From assembly GCA_036023115.1 (NCBI GenBank), contig JAYKKT010000079.1, positions 9,003,001 to 9,067,000 on the forward strand: 64,000 nucleotides of DNA, given 5' to 3'. The stretch comes from Brasenia schreberi. Lineage: Eukaryota; Streptophyta; Magnoliopsida; Nymphaeales; Cabombaceae. The stretch's first letter is position 1. Each line of letters opens with the position of its first letter. The notes below the pieces were generated by a model. That model ran no database searches. It was not told the DNA's origin and saw only the letters and a list, made by a program, of their open reading frames with translations. The position numbers and the translations under genes are program-made. This document shows, piece after piece, positions 22,568 through 32,295 of the stretch.

Positions 22568-22572
22568 CGGAG
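22568..22572. repeat. Target site duplication of B, right copy (CGGAG)
   Basis: Follows TTTACA of the B 5' LTR and continues into the A LTR (ATGACTTCAAATGC), as in uninterrupted LTRs. Confidence 0.93.
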
Positions 22573-22923
22573 ATGACTTCAAATGCTATTTTGATAAGAA
22601 CAGGGTCTTGGACTTTCGAGATCCTAGGGGTGTGAATCAGATACAAGAGTTGCTGTGCCGGGCTCGACGTGTGCTCCGGTTCCGGACTCTTCTTAGCTCT
22701 CCTGGTCCTGTCTTGATCGGGCCAAGCCACTTCGGGGTTTCAAAACATGTTTTAAAAGGTTTTCAAAAGCCATATCATATGTTTTTGAAAGATAAAGTTT
22801 AAAACATATATACAAGGTTGTCTGGAAGGCTCCTGGGTTTCCAAACTCAAAAATGGCCCTTTGGGGCTGCTTTTACAAAACCAGGTTTGTTTAAGAAATT
22901 CGTGGGATTTCGGGGTGTTTACA
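22573..22923 (-). repeat. Element A 5' LTR, U3 start (after B)
   Basis: The remaining 351 bp of the A LTR, sense start TGTAAACACCCCGAAATCCC at 22923. With 4970-8000 it gives an LTR of about 3.38 kb. Confidence 0.93.
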
Positions 22924-22928
22924 GGAGC

Positions 22929-24467
22929 ACCATGAATTTCTACTAAGGCTCTAGCCGGGGGCGGGACTCTAAGCGCTCCCCGGGTCACTACTTGCTTAGC
23001 TTTTTTTATTACGATAGATGGTGGTGTGTGGCAAGTAGCGTGTATCGTATGCAATGAATATTCCATTCCATGAGCCTTGAGTGGGAGAAGACATACCTCT
23101 TTTCCCTTCCCGTTTGTGCTTGCATGATTTGGGAAGGGTTCCTTTAAGACCGCTTGAGAGGGCTTCGATTCTTCCGTGACGTGGAGCCTTCCTTGCTCAA
23201 TCAAGTCTTCAATTTTATTTAAAAGTGCAAAACATTTATTTGTATCATAGCCCTTGAGCCTATGATACTTGCAAAATTTATTCAAAAATTTTTCCTTAAG
23301 AGGTGTCCCTTCGGGAAGAGTAGGGAGAGTGACCAATCCTTGGGTTAGAATGAGGTCTAGGACTTCCGTGATTGGTTGTCCTAATTGAGTGAATTCTCTC
23401 CTTTTGAAATTCCTTTGAGGTTTTCTTACATTTTTTCGTTCAGAATTTTTGAAAGGTTCGATCGGGCTTGGTTTCATAAGGACATTTATAATCTTTTGGG
23501 GTTTTGCCCCATTGTCCGATATGGGTGGCCCATATGGCCCTTATTTTTCGAAACAATTTTTTTGAAAATTTCTCCCCTTCCATAAGTCTTCGTATTCAAA
23601 TTGGCTTCGAAAAGGAAGCCTTTTTTATAAGTTTTTGAAAATTTAAAATCTCATGAAGGGAGAGAAGAGCTTTTAAATCATTTCTAAAATTTTTAAGGAT
23701 GAGCATCACAGCGCATCCTTCAGAGATGGGCTCCCTTACTTGCCCTAGGAGCGACCTCCATCTAACGATGAATGCATGTGCATCCTCGTTAGGTGCTTGT
23801 TTTGTATCCCTCAAAGTGTTCAAGGTAGGGGTGACTTCCACATTGTGAGAAAAATGTTGCATGAAACAATTTGTCAATTCCTCGAAGGTGGCGAATTAGC
23901 TCAAGTCATAAGAAGACAACCATTTAGAAGTGTTTCCCTTGAGGGAGAGGGGGAACCAATAAACCCATTTCGAGGAATCATTCTTCTTTTTATAAGCCCT
24001 TCGGGAAAAGAGTTGAAGGTGGGATCTAGGATCCCCACTTTTGTCATACCGATGGAAATTCGTTATGTCATCGTCACTATCGGTTTGATAATCGGATCGT
24101 AGAAAATTCAATAGTGCATATGATCTCTTTTCCTTGATTTGGCCTTTTAGCAATTGTTGCAAGGCCTTTCTATCTTTCATGGTGAAGGATTCAGGTTCTC
24201 GTTCCTCCTCTAATCTAGAGGTCGCTTTGGGTTTCCTTGAATGCGATGGTTTTTTATGAGCCCTTGCTTGTTTCCCATATGAAGAGCATGATTTGATTGC
24301 TTTGGCCTCTTGACTTAAGGAGATGACCTTCTCTCCTATGAGCTTGAGATCCCTTCTTAGGAAAATAAGCGAATTTTGTAATATATTTTTGAAAACTTTT
24401 TCGAAATGTGACTTGATGAACATAAAGTCCAGCTCAACACTTCACATGATCCATCTGAACTAGACAT
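22929..24467 (-). pseudogene. gag: Element C gag relic
   Basis: Starts at ATG 24467 (MSSSDGS; aligns with MSKSNPS of the other copies), loses frame near 24425, has a stop where SYDLSQFATF would read DLS-stop (23894-23896), loses frame again near 23600, then is open to the knuckle CKYHRLKGYDTNKC and on to VEIHGAP, where the LTR of A begins at 22923. The Gag core (WVYWFPLSLKG, FMQHFSHNVEVTPTL, IVRWRSLLGQV) is recognisable. The protease lies on the far side of A, out of the window. Confidence 0.87.
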
Positions 24468-24581
24468 GCTTGAAATGCTTGAGATATGTAAAAACCCATG
24501 CACAAGGGAGGTATTAACACCAAAGTTTTAAAATATTAGAGTTTGAAAAATCACCTAGACTTGGAATCCTAGAAGACTCGA

Positions 24582-24599
24582 TTCCCATTGGGCGTGCCA
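24582..24599 (-). other. Primer binding site of element C (diverged)
   Basis: Sense TGGCACGCCCAATGGGAA: the first ten bases match the other copies and the rest has drifted. Confidence 0.7.
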
Positions 24600-24603
24600 A
24601 TTC

Positions 24604-25105
24604 TATAGATGTGAAGTTTTCACTCTAAGCCTATGTAGAGACTTGAAACAATCCTTTCAACACTACTTCATGCGCGAGCATGCCAGCTAGTTTCTAAAAA
24701 CTAGCAAAATTGTGAATCCAACTTGGCGATTGTGGCTAAGCGAGCTCTTTTAGTTTAGGCCTTCTTAAACCAGAGTCAGCCTACATGTTCCGGGCTTGAA
24801 TTTTGCTTCTGGCCTAGGCTCTCCTTTTGCCTTTTGATCCTGCTTTTATTAGGCTAGGCTGAATTCTAGGCTTTTGAACCTACTTTTGGAGCTGCTTTTG
24901 ATCAGGCTCCACCTGTTGGATTTGGCTTTTTACAAAATGGGGACTTGGCCCGAGTTTAAGAAATTAACATTTCGAATGGGTTTTCAAACAGAAGTTTAAA
25001 GCTTTTGGAACTCCTAGGTTTTCGAAAACTCAAAATTTGGTTTTGAAAGGGATTTTCAAACCAGGTGTTTGTTTTGAAAAATTATTTGATTTTGGGGTGT
25101 TTACA
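24604..25105 (-). repeat. Element C LTR remnant (0.5 kb, middle deleted)
   Basis: Sense start TGTAAACACCCC at 25105; the end reads CTATA instead of CTACA at 24604. About 180 bases of U5 end and about 320 bases of U3 start remain; the central 2.8 kb (TATA, donors, repeat array) is missing. The U3 part resembles solo LTR S more than A or B. No gene. Confidence 0.8.
24676..24705 (-). other. U5 hairpin and diverged 10-mer (C LTR)
   Basis: Hairpin GCTAGTTT/AAACTAGC, 8-bp arms. Relative to GCTAGCTT/AAGCTAGC elsewhere, both partners of one pair have changed (C-G to T-A), which keeps the stem. The adjoining 10-mer reads TGGCATGCTC. Confidence 0.75.
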
Positions 25106-25820
25106 GATGCCCCTCTTTGACATTATCCAAATTTATTTGGATAATGGCAAAGAAGATAACACCCCTGTCGCTTTCTCCCTGGATTCGTCCTCGAGAATAT
25201 GGGATCGTCCCAGTTTTGAGAAAAACTTTTTCCTTTGTACCCACTGAGAGGGGATTTTTGCCAAAGGGGACTCTACCTAATACGGTGTTGATCCTAATTG
25301 GGATTGTGTACATGTCCATGCGTGCACATATGAGTGAATGACATGGAATGATATGCTAGGAAGTATGGTTTCCTAGAGGTTGAACTGGGGAGTCTTTATG
25401 AAGACCTCCTATACCAAGTGAGTTGGTCTTATGTTGCTCGATGTTCGAGGTTTTCTCAATTCGTTTGAGAGAGGGAAATTCTTTTAGCTTCAATCCTAAG
25501 GACTTTCAGCTTCTCGTGTTTCCCCTTTACTTGAGTCTTAACACTCGCTAATCTAGCAGAGGTTTTATAAGAAAATCAAGTAACATTTCAAAATTTCTAT
25601 GCCTTACTTAAAACGTCTAATTCTCAAACAAAATGAGATTCAAGTAAGTAAATCCTATTTTTACTTTAGGACTCCTTAAAATGAACCTTTCTTCACTTGG
25701 GATAAGTCACAGGGATGGGGAAAGAGTTACCACAGTCCCGTCTGGAGCGTCTCGTGGTTTGAGGCAAAGAGGCGGAAAACTACTCTTTTGAGCTTTTGGC
25801 TACTTTTTCTTTTTTTTGGC
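25106..25820 (-). other. 3' noncoding end of a C-type element, truncated
   Basis: Begins next to the C LTR with the polypurine tract (sense CAAAGAGGGGCATC) and follows the noncoding 3' region of B and E (compare 11300-12010), ending in a T-run where a plus-strand LTR fragment takes over. Short open frames on either strand are not kept between copies. Confidence 0.75.
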
Positions 25821-25916
25821 CCCTCCTCAAAACCAGCCCACCTTATCACCACACCACCACCACCTAACCACCTTACCACCCTCTCAAAACCACCCCCAAC
25901 CGACCCTTTGAAAATC

Positions 25917-25924
25917 TATATAAA
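25917..25924 (+). promoter_or_regulatory. TATA box of LTR fragment L3
   Basis: TATATAAA followed by a C-run, in the position of TATTTAAA in the other LTRs; a better consensus match than theirs. Confidence 0.55.
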
Positions 25925-26275
25925 CCCCCCCTAGTGGGCGGCCACCACTTAAAACACCCCCTAGTCGGCCAGTCATAGCCGACTGCACCCAAGTTACCCG
26001 GCTAGCCATACCCTCTTCCTTAGACACCTTCCCTAGTCACCCCTTAGCTCCACCTTCCACAAAGCCTTCCCTACACCTTAGGCTTAATCACTTCAGCCCG
26101 AGGTATCACGGCAGCACCCCCCTAGCAGCTGGTAAGTTCCAAGGCGCCACACCCGAGATCCCTTGTCACCCGGCCAGCACACCCCCTTGCCGTGCCATTC
26201 CGAGGAGCTCTCTCTTGCAACCCAAGGCGAAGCCCAAGCCCACGCTCAAGCAAGTCACCTTCGGACCAGCTATAA

Positions 26276-26281
26276 GTAAGT
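26276..26281 (+). promoter_or_regulatory. Splice-donor-like GTAAGT (L3)
   Basis: CCAGCTATAA then GTAAGTGCC; conserved position of the second donor. Confidence 0.38.
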
Positions 26282-27451
26282 GCCTAACATGGTCCTTAGT
26301 TGTAGACTTGCTTAAGTTAAATTAAATTTGATACGGGGATGTAATAACGGAGCATTGTCTCCCCCCGCTTGTAATAACGTGGCTTGGCACACCCACACAC
26401 ACGTGCACTTGAGCCTACCTCGCTCTTAGTTGTGCACGATTTTGAACATACACGGGCCTAATCAGCCCTTAAGATATAAGTTTATGTATATAGTTTAAGT
26501 TGCGTAGGGTTTTGCTTGAGTTGTGTGTGTTGTCTTTCAATTCTCGCACTCACACACATTGAGCTTTCACTCTTATTTGCAAGACCCAAGTAAGGGCCGT
26601 GTTATACTTTCCTTGGGTTTAATTTCATGTCGTGTGTGTAGTATTTCAATTCTAGCACTCACACACATTGAGCTTTCGCTCTTACTCCCAAGACCTTAGT
26701 TAAGGCCATATTGCAATTTATATTTGGGTTTCATTTAAAGTCGTGTGTGTTGTCTTTACATTTTCACACGCACCCATATTGAGCTTTCGCTCTTATTTGC
26801 AAGACCCAAGTAAGGGCCCATATATATTATATATGTATTTTCCTTTTGGCTATGTCTTTTAGATTTGGGTTTTAAGGTTCAGCAGTGTGCGTAGTCTTTA
26901 CATATATACACGGCACACACTTGCACTATTGAGCCTTTCCGCTCTTAAGATATAGCCATATTTCCCTTTTGCAATTTCCCTTCGGCAATTTACATTTACA
27001 AGTCATTTCCCTTCGGCAATTTCCATTACAAGTCATTTCCCTTTGGCATTGTCTTTTAAATTCGGGTTTTCCCTTTGGAGTTGCATGAGTTTGCATTACA
27101 TATACACCATACCAAGAGTTAGGACGCATATTGCATCAAAGCAAACCCCATACTCCCGCTCAAAGTCGCCACATTTTAGTTGAGTGTTCATAACACACAC
27201 CTAGTTGGCCCAAAAAGGGATAAAAAGAAAGACTTAGGCACGTGCAAATCCACATGAACTAAAATCTGAAAGTCATACAAAACAACCTGAATCAAACACC
27301 TCAAACCGCTTTCATAGGTTCTTATACTCAAAAACTCGATTTTAAAAGCGTATAGACTGACCCTTGCGCATCGGTGCAAGAAGGTCTGCGACGACAAGAG
27401 CTTGCTTGCTCACAGTCGCCACGTTAGGAGTCAGGTTTAAAATATATCTTC

Positions 27452-27481
27452 GCTAGCTTAAGTAAGCTAGCTGGCACGCCC
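27452..27481 (+). other. U5 hairpin plus primer-site-like 10-mer (L3)
   Basis: GCTAGCTTA/TAAGCTAGC hairpin (27452-27471) then TGGCACGCCC (27472-27481). Confidence 0.8.
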
Positions 27482-27562
27482 TTTTGCTTAATTAGGACTT
27501 AGGCACACGAAAAGGTTTGCTTCAGGCCTAAGAACCAGGAGCGGGAATTTTCTGCGTCTACA

Positions 27563-28535
27563 GGTATTTACATTCAAGTCGTGTGAGTTTGTCATTTAAA
27601 TTTCACACTTACACACACGTATTGAGCCTTTCTGCTCTTAAGCTAAAGTATATATTTCCCTTTGGGTATTTACTTTAGTGAAAGTCGTGTGAGTTGTCAT
27701 TTAAATTTCACACTTACACACACGTGCATTGAGCCTTTCCGCTCTTAAGCTAAAGTATATATTTCCCTTCGGGTATTTACTTTAGTGAAAGTTGTGTGAG
27801 TTGTCATTTCAATTTCACATGAGAAGCACACAAAAGCACTCGAGCCTTTCCGCTCTCCACTCTCACACACATTGAGCCTTGTCGCTCTTAGGATATAAAA
27901 TATTTATATATTTTCAAGTTGTGTGAGTTTACTTCACGTTGAGTTGCATTTCCCTTTGTGTGGATTTACATTAAGTCGTGTGAGTTGCTTTACATTTTGG
28001 GTATTTACATTAAGCTGCGTGAGTTGCACTTCAATTTCGGGTATTTACATCATTGTGTGAGTTGCGCTTTCAATTCAAGCCTAGCTCACATCATCATCTC
28101 AAAACCCGAAAATATTTTTGCATCTTTGCATTCGTTAGCTTTTCAAAAGTGCCTCGAATCTACGCACAAACCACGTTGAAAATAGACCACATATGCACAC
28201 ACATCAGGCCTAAACAGCTAAAAACTCAAAGACTTAGGTTCATCCAAAGTCGTAATAAAACTTGCAAACTAGGCATACATCGACTTCTTCGAAACACTTA
28301 TATTGCAAAGTTTTGTAAAAACGAAGTTTTAAGCGTTTAAACTTACCCTTGAGCATCGGTTCAAGAAGGTTTAAATGAAAAGATCCCGCTTCCCCACAAT
28401 CGCTAGAAAAGTTAGAATATTTTAAAATCTGAGCTAGCTTGAGCAAGCTAGCTGGCACGCCCTTAGAAACGACGTAGGCACGAAAATATTCATTTCCGGT
28501 CTCAAGAACCAGGAGTGAAAATTTTCATGTTTACA
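27563..28535 (+). repeat. LTR fragment L4 (repeat array and U5 end)
   Basis: Starts abruptly inside a diverged leader-repeat array (CACACATTGAGC-type units with GAGC/GCTC stems, 27585-28060) and ends with CATGTTTACA at 28535, taken as a mutated TCTACA end. L3 probably inserted into, or replaced, its upstream half. It is followed by gag-pro sequence of D without a primer site. Confidence 0.7.
28433..28462 (+). other. U5 hairpin plus primer-site-like 10-mer (L4)
   Basis: GCTAGCTTG/CAAGCTAGC hairpin, then TGGCACGCCC. The innermost pair is G-C where other copies have A-T, so the stem is kept by a paired change. Confidence 0.8.
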
Positions 28536-29938
28536 AGGATGAAATCCAACACCTTGAAAAGCAACAGGAGCTCGAAGTCGTGCATGAGCTAGACCAACCT
28601 CAGGATGCCTGCAAGGATGCTTGCTCTCACCATGAAAAGGTAGACAAGCTTGAAAAAGATATGTCCGAAACTCATTCCCCCATAAACTCCCTACTCGATC
28701 CTCCCCTTCTTAGTGTAGGATCGGTAGATCATTCATATACATTGGATGCATCGAATCACACACATGCACCCACAGACCTACAAAATGTGTCTAAGGATGT
28801 GGATTTTCAAGGTACGCTGAATGTCCCATACCAAGAAAAAGAAATTCAAAAAGAAAAAAAGATCAAAATAAAGTTCAAAATATGGTAGACATGGTTACTC
28901 CTAAGGCATGCATCGACATCCTAGGTACACATAACCCTACCATGAGCAAAAGGGTTCCTTTGATCCTAGGTTTGTATCATGAACCTAAACCTACGACCAA
29001 TATTTTCCCAATATCTATAAACCAACCAAGGAACCGACCATGGTTTCCCTTGGAATCCATACCTTCACAATTTGCAAGGGATCAAACATGCTTTCTCTTA
29101 GCACCCATATAAACTCAAACCATCAACCATTAGGGGCACACTTGGTTGCACCTAGGATCCATCCCCCTATCATCTACCTACTAGGAGAAACTGAGCCACA
29201 CCCGGCCATGGTTGTCCATCTCCTAGAGGAACCCAAGCCATCCAAACCTAGGGTCGTATGTCCCCTAGGGAAGTCCAATTCTTCCACCATCTCAAACCTA
29301 CATCTCTTAGCCAAACCAATTCGTGGGTATATCCATGCTATAGACGACACTATGTTCCAAGGCCATCCACTTTACAAAAATTTTTCTGAACTCAAGAAGC
29401 CTTGGAATATGATGTTGAACATGGGATATACACCGTATTAAGGTCTAGGATCCCAAAGCCAAGGTAGGTTAGAGCCCATCTTGCCACTTCTAAACCCAAG
29501 TCGATATGGATTGGGATACATCCCATCTATACCCCCTGAGCTACCACCTAAGACCAATTGGGTCAAGGGTGACTTAAAACCCACTAACACTGAAACCTAT
29601 AGCTTAGATCTCTTGTTTAGAGTCTAATTCATGGTGTTTTCTTTGTAGGTTTTATTGAAGATCTCTCTTTAGAAAAAAATCCAAAAAAATTATATATTTG
29701 GAAAAACAAAAAAAATTGAAAAACTTTCAAAATCCAAAACATGTGAAAAACCTGAAAATTCCAAAAAGAAAGTTGTTTATATTCATTCTCCTAGTCTTTG
29801 TTTGAAAAAATCCAAAAAAAATGAAAAAGTTGAAAATTTGAAAAAGAAAGTCTTTCATATTCATCCTTCTAGTTTGTTTTTAGAAAAGGACCCAAAATTC
29901 CAAAAATATTGGCCATGTACAAATCCCATTTTCAAAAC
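28536..29938 (+). pseudogene. Element D gag-pro C-terminus and pol start (old relic)
   Basis: Broken frames align with the C-terminal part of gag-pro in the other copies: PHPAMVVHLLEEPKPS, DDTMFQGHPLYKNF, WNMMLNMGYTPY, NPSRYGLGYIPSIPPELPP, ending LDLLFRV-TAA (29625-29627). The N-terminal 350 bases (DQPQDACKDAC...) have no counterpart I recognise. Knuckle and protease core are missing, so a deletion lies near 28880-29100. After the stop comes the acceptor-like CTTTGTAG (29641-29648) and an A-rich stretch resembling the pol N-terminus. It is cut at 29938 by element F. Confidence 0.75.
29647..29648 (+). promoter_or_regulatory. Splice-acceptor-like AG in front of pol (D)
   Basis: GTGTTTTCTTTGTAG then GTTTTATTG. 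Kept in this old copy although the distance from the gag-pro stop differs by two bases from A and B, so frame is not what is conserved. Confidence 0.42.
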
Positions 29939-30021
29939 TGTAGATGTTGGAAAATCCCCGCCTCTAGGTTCTTAGGCTTGAAGCGAATTTTTTCGTGTGT
30001 CTAAGTCCTATTTAAGCAAAA

Positions 30022-30051
30022 GGGCGTGCCAGCTAGCTTGCTTAAGCTAGC
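30022..30051 (-). other. U5 hairpin plus primer-site-like 10-mer (F 3' LTR)
   Basis: Sense GCTAGCTTAAGCAAGCTAGC (inner pair mismatched, 8-bp stem) then TGGCACGCCC. Confidence 0.78.
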
Positions 30052-30111
30052 GAAGAAATGTTTTGAAATCTGACTTCTATCGTGGCGATTGTGAGCAAGC
30101 AAGCTCTTTTC

Positions 30112-30116
30112 GTCGC
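30112..30116. repeat. Target site duplication of E, left copy (GTCGC)
   Basis: GTCGC before TGTAAACACC. The right copy is ATCGC (47182-47186), one mismatch; other LTRs read GTCGCAGACC here, so the right copy has mutated. Confidence 0.82.
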
Positions 30117-30593
30117 TGTAAACACCCCGAAATCCCACGAATTTCTCAAATTCATATGGTTTTGTAAAAGCAGCCACAAAGGGCCATTTTTGAGTCTGGA
30201 AACCCAGGAGCCTTCCAGACAACCCTGTACATACGTTTTGAACTCTATATTTCGAAAACATACAATATAGCTTTTAAAACCTTTTTAAAACATGTTTTGA
30301 AACCCCGAAGCGGCTTGGCCCGATCAAGACAGGACCAGGAGAGCTAAGAAGAGCCCGGAACTGGAGCACACGTCGAGCCCGGCACAACAACTCTTGTATC
30401 TGATTCACACCCCCAGGATCTCGAACGTCCAAGACCCTGTTCTTATCAAAATATCATTTGAAGTCATCTCCGGAAGGCAGAAACGGAGGCGGACGACCAT
30501 GTTGGCGAAGACCCAACGTAGACGGAGTACTGATGCTGTCAGACCCCGCACAAATCGTCCGTTTCGAACCCAGCTCGAAGGAGTCAGAGTTCA

Positions 30594-30697
30594 GTTTGGA
30601 TTGGATCTGGACCATATATATCCAGATCCCAATCCAAACCCATATGTGGATTTGGATTTGGATTTGGATCCAGAGATCCAATCCAATATCCATATCC
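30594..30697 (+). other. Foldback region with GGATTT repeats (E 5' LTR)
   Basis: 30594-30639 is a near-perfect inverted repeat: GTTTGGATTGG-ATCTGG pairs with CCAGATCCCAATCCAAAC around ACCATATATAT. It is followed by three GGATTT units and a second hairpin TTGGATC/GATCCAA. Present in the U3 of all complete LTRs; H has four GGATTT units. Confidence 0.8.
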
Positions 30698-31351
30698 ATG
30701 GCCCACATCACCTTCTCATAAATAGAGGTGGGGCCCACTTGAAATTCACGTGGGATATTGGGCATGAGAGAGAGTGGGGATGGAAAATATCAAGAGTGTT
30801 GTAATTAAGCTTGACTTGTGTGTCAAGTTTGGGGTTAATCATGTGGGTTAGCCTAATTGAGTGGGTTTAAGCTTGTAATTAGCTAAAACCTAACCTAGGG
30901 CTGCACCAACATGAGGTGGTTAAGGTCTATGGGCCAAGCAAAGGGAGCTCCTGCACCTAAACCTAACCCAAAACACCTAATCCAAGCCTACCCCCCCTAA
31001 TCCACCCCTAATCTGAGCCTAATCACCTAACCCACTCCCCTAATCCCGGCCTAATCCCAACCTAATCACCTAACCCACTTCCCTAATCCTTCCCTAAACC
31101 TAGATTAATTTCCCTAATCCTAGCCTAAACCTAGCCTAATCACCTAACCTAGCTCACTAAACCTCACCCAAAAACCCAACCACCTAACCTAGCCCTAAAC
31201 CCCTAAACCACCCCTAGCCCACAATCTACCCAAACCCCTAGTTTTCAAAATATCTAGCCCAACCCTTTCCAGCCCACCTTATCTACATACCACCCTACCT
31301 AAACCACCTAACCACTACCCCAAGCCCAGCCCTAACCGACCTACCCATCCC

Positions 31352-31359
31352 TATTTAAA
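31352..31359 (+). promoter_or_regulatory. TATA-like box of E 5' LTR
   Basis: TATTTAAA followed by a C-run, 1.24 kb from the LTR start. Confidence 0.55.
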
Positions 31360-31589
31360 CCCCCCCCTTTGGGGGCAGGTTTTCTAAGCTGGCCGCCCTC
31401 ACCAACCTCCGCCGGGTCCCCTTCTTCCCCAAGTCCAGCCGAGTTCCATCACCTCCCTCCGGTTCCACCTACTCCACCTCCACCGCCACCTTCTCTCTTC
31501 CATCCACCCCCATCTCCCAGCCGGACGCCACCACCCTCTCCTAGCCGGATGCCACACTTGCTCTCCCATCCGCCACCTCTCCCCATTCG

Positions 31590-31595
31590 GTAAGC
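31590..31595 (+). promoter_or_regulatory. First splice-donor-like GTAAGC (E 5' LTR)
   Basis: CCCCATTCG then GTAAGCATT; same place as in A, B, G and S. Confidence 0.4.
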
Positions 31596-31998
31596 ATTCC
31601 CCAACTCTACCTAAACTCTTCTCTACTCCCTCTCCACTCCTAGCCACCCACCCTATCATCATCTCAGCCCTTGGTCACCACCCTTTTCACTTAGCCGAAC
31701 CTAGCACAACCTAAACTACCGGCCACTACCTCTCCATCCCATTTGCACCCGGCCAGCCATTTCTTCCACACTATAGGACTCCCATTCGGCCTTCCCATAA
31801 ACCCCCCTTTAGGTCCACCTCCCCTAAACACTCGACTCTCCTAGTGACCCTAAACACTCACTCGGCCCACCCCTTTAATCGCCCACATCAAGGCGACACC
31901 CACTTGCAACCGGCCACCTTTGAGGCGCCTATCCCGCGCCCCACTTGCAGTCGGCCAGCACCTTTGTTCACCCATCCTCGCGGAGCTCCCGTTTGCAG

Positions 31999-32053
31999 CC
32001 CAAGGCGAAGGCCAAGCCCACGCTCAAGCAAGGCCTCTACGGACCAGCTACTC
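31999..32053 (+). other. Possible 55-nt mini-exon in E 5' LTR
   Basis: Lies between CCCGTTTGCAG (acceptor-like) and GTAAGTGCC (32054). One of the best conserved stretches between LTR subgroups. Confidence 0.35.
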
Positions 32054-32059
32054 GTAAGT
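32054..32059 (+). promoter_or_regulatory. Second splice-donor-like GTAAGT (E 5' LTR)
   Basis: CAGCTACTC then GTAAGTGCC. With the acceptor at 32913-32914 it would give an 861-nt leader intron. Confidence 0.42.
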
Positions 32060-32295
32060 GCCTAAACTCGGTCTTTAGTTGTATACTTGCTTGAGATTCA
32101 ATTTGATACGGGGTTGTAATAACGGAGCATAGTCTCCCCCCGCTTGTAATAACGTGGCTTGGCACACCCACACACGTGCACTCTCTTAGTCATGCACGAT
32201 TTTGAACACACACGGGCCTAATCAACCCCTAATACATAAGTATATATATATATATTTTCATTTTCGAAGGGTTTTTGCTTAAGTTGGGTGCGTTG

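Larger units (their letters stand above)
1..22923 (-). mobile_element. Element A: Ty3/gypsy retrotransposon, cut by window edge, hosts element B
   Basis: Seen: minus-strand element with pol, gag-pro, primer site and a 5' LTR. The LTR runs 4970-8000, is interrupted by element B (8001-22567), and resumes at 22568-22923, where it begins with TGTAAACACC. Its 3' half lies beyond the left edge. The right flank is the gag relic of element C, so A inserted into C; the five flanking bases there are GGAGC (22924-22928), whose partner would lie outside the window. Family assignment rests on pol order and the Gag knuckle. Confidence 0.93.
22924..25820 (-). mobile_element. Element C: old, broken Ty3/gypsy copy (gag, LTR remnant, second internal end)
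   Basis: Sense order, right to left: a polypurine-side internal fragment (25820-25106), a shrunken LTR (25105-24604), a primer site, and gag, which is cut by element A at 22924. An LTR flanked by the 3' end of one internal region and the primer site of another is a head-to-tail junction; it can arise by unequal recombination or by insertion next to a relative. Sequence is clearly more diverged from A, B, E and G than these are from one another. Confidence 0.8.
25821..27562 (+). repeat. LTR fragment L3, 5' truncated
   Basis: Plus-sense LTR lacking its first ~1.2 kb; begins in the CCTAA/CCACC-rich tract and ends CTGCGTCTACA at 27562. Contains a canonical TATATAAA (25917-25924), donor-like GTAAGT after CAGCTG (about 26131), the second donor (26276-26281), the repeat array (about 26520-26960) and the U5 hairpin. 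The acceptor-like TTGCAG of other LTRs reads TTGCAA here. The left junction joins a minus-strand element end directly, so this is a rearranged or truncated insertion. No gene. Confidence 0.85.
29939..30116 (-). repeat. Element F 3' LTR, terminal 178 bp
   Basis: Begins TGTAGATGTTGG (the LTR end in antisense) and stops at GTCGC, where E is inserted; resumes at 47182. Confidence 0.9.

Noticed and set aside
23896..24423. Separate small gene in element C
   Set aside because: Aligns with the Gag N-terminus and core of the other copies; it is a fragment of the C gag relic.
30955..31250. True interstitial telomere
   Set aside because: The CCTAA words are degenerate, lie at the same place in each LTR and follow element orientation; they are part of the LTR.
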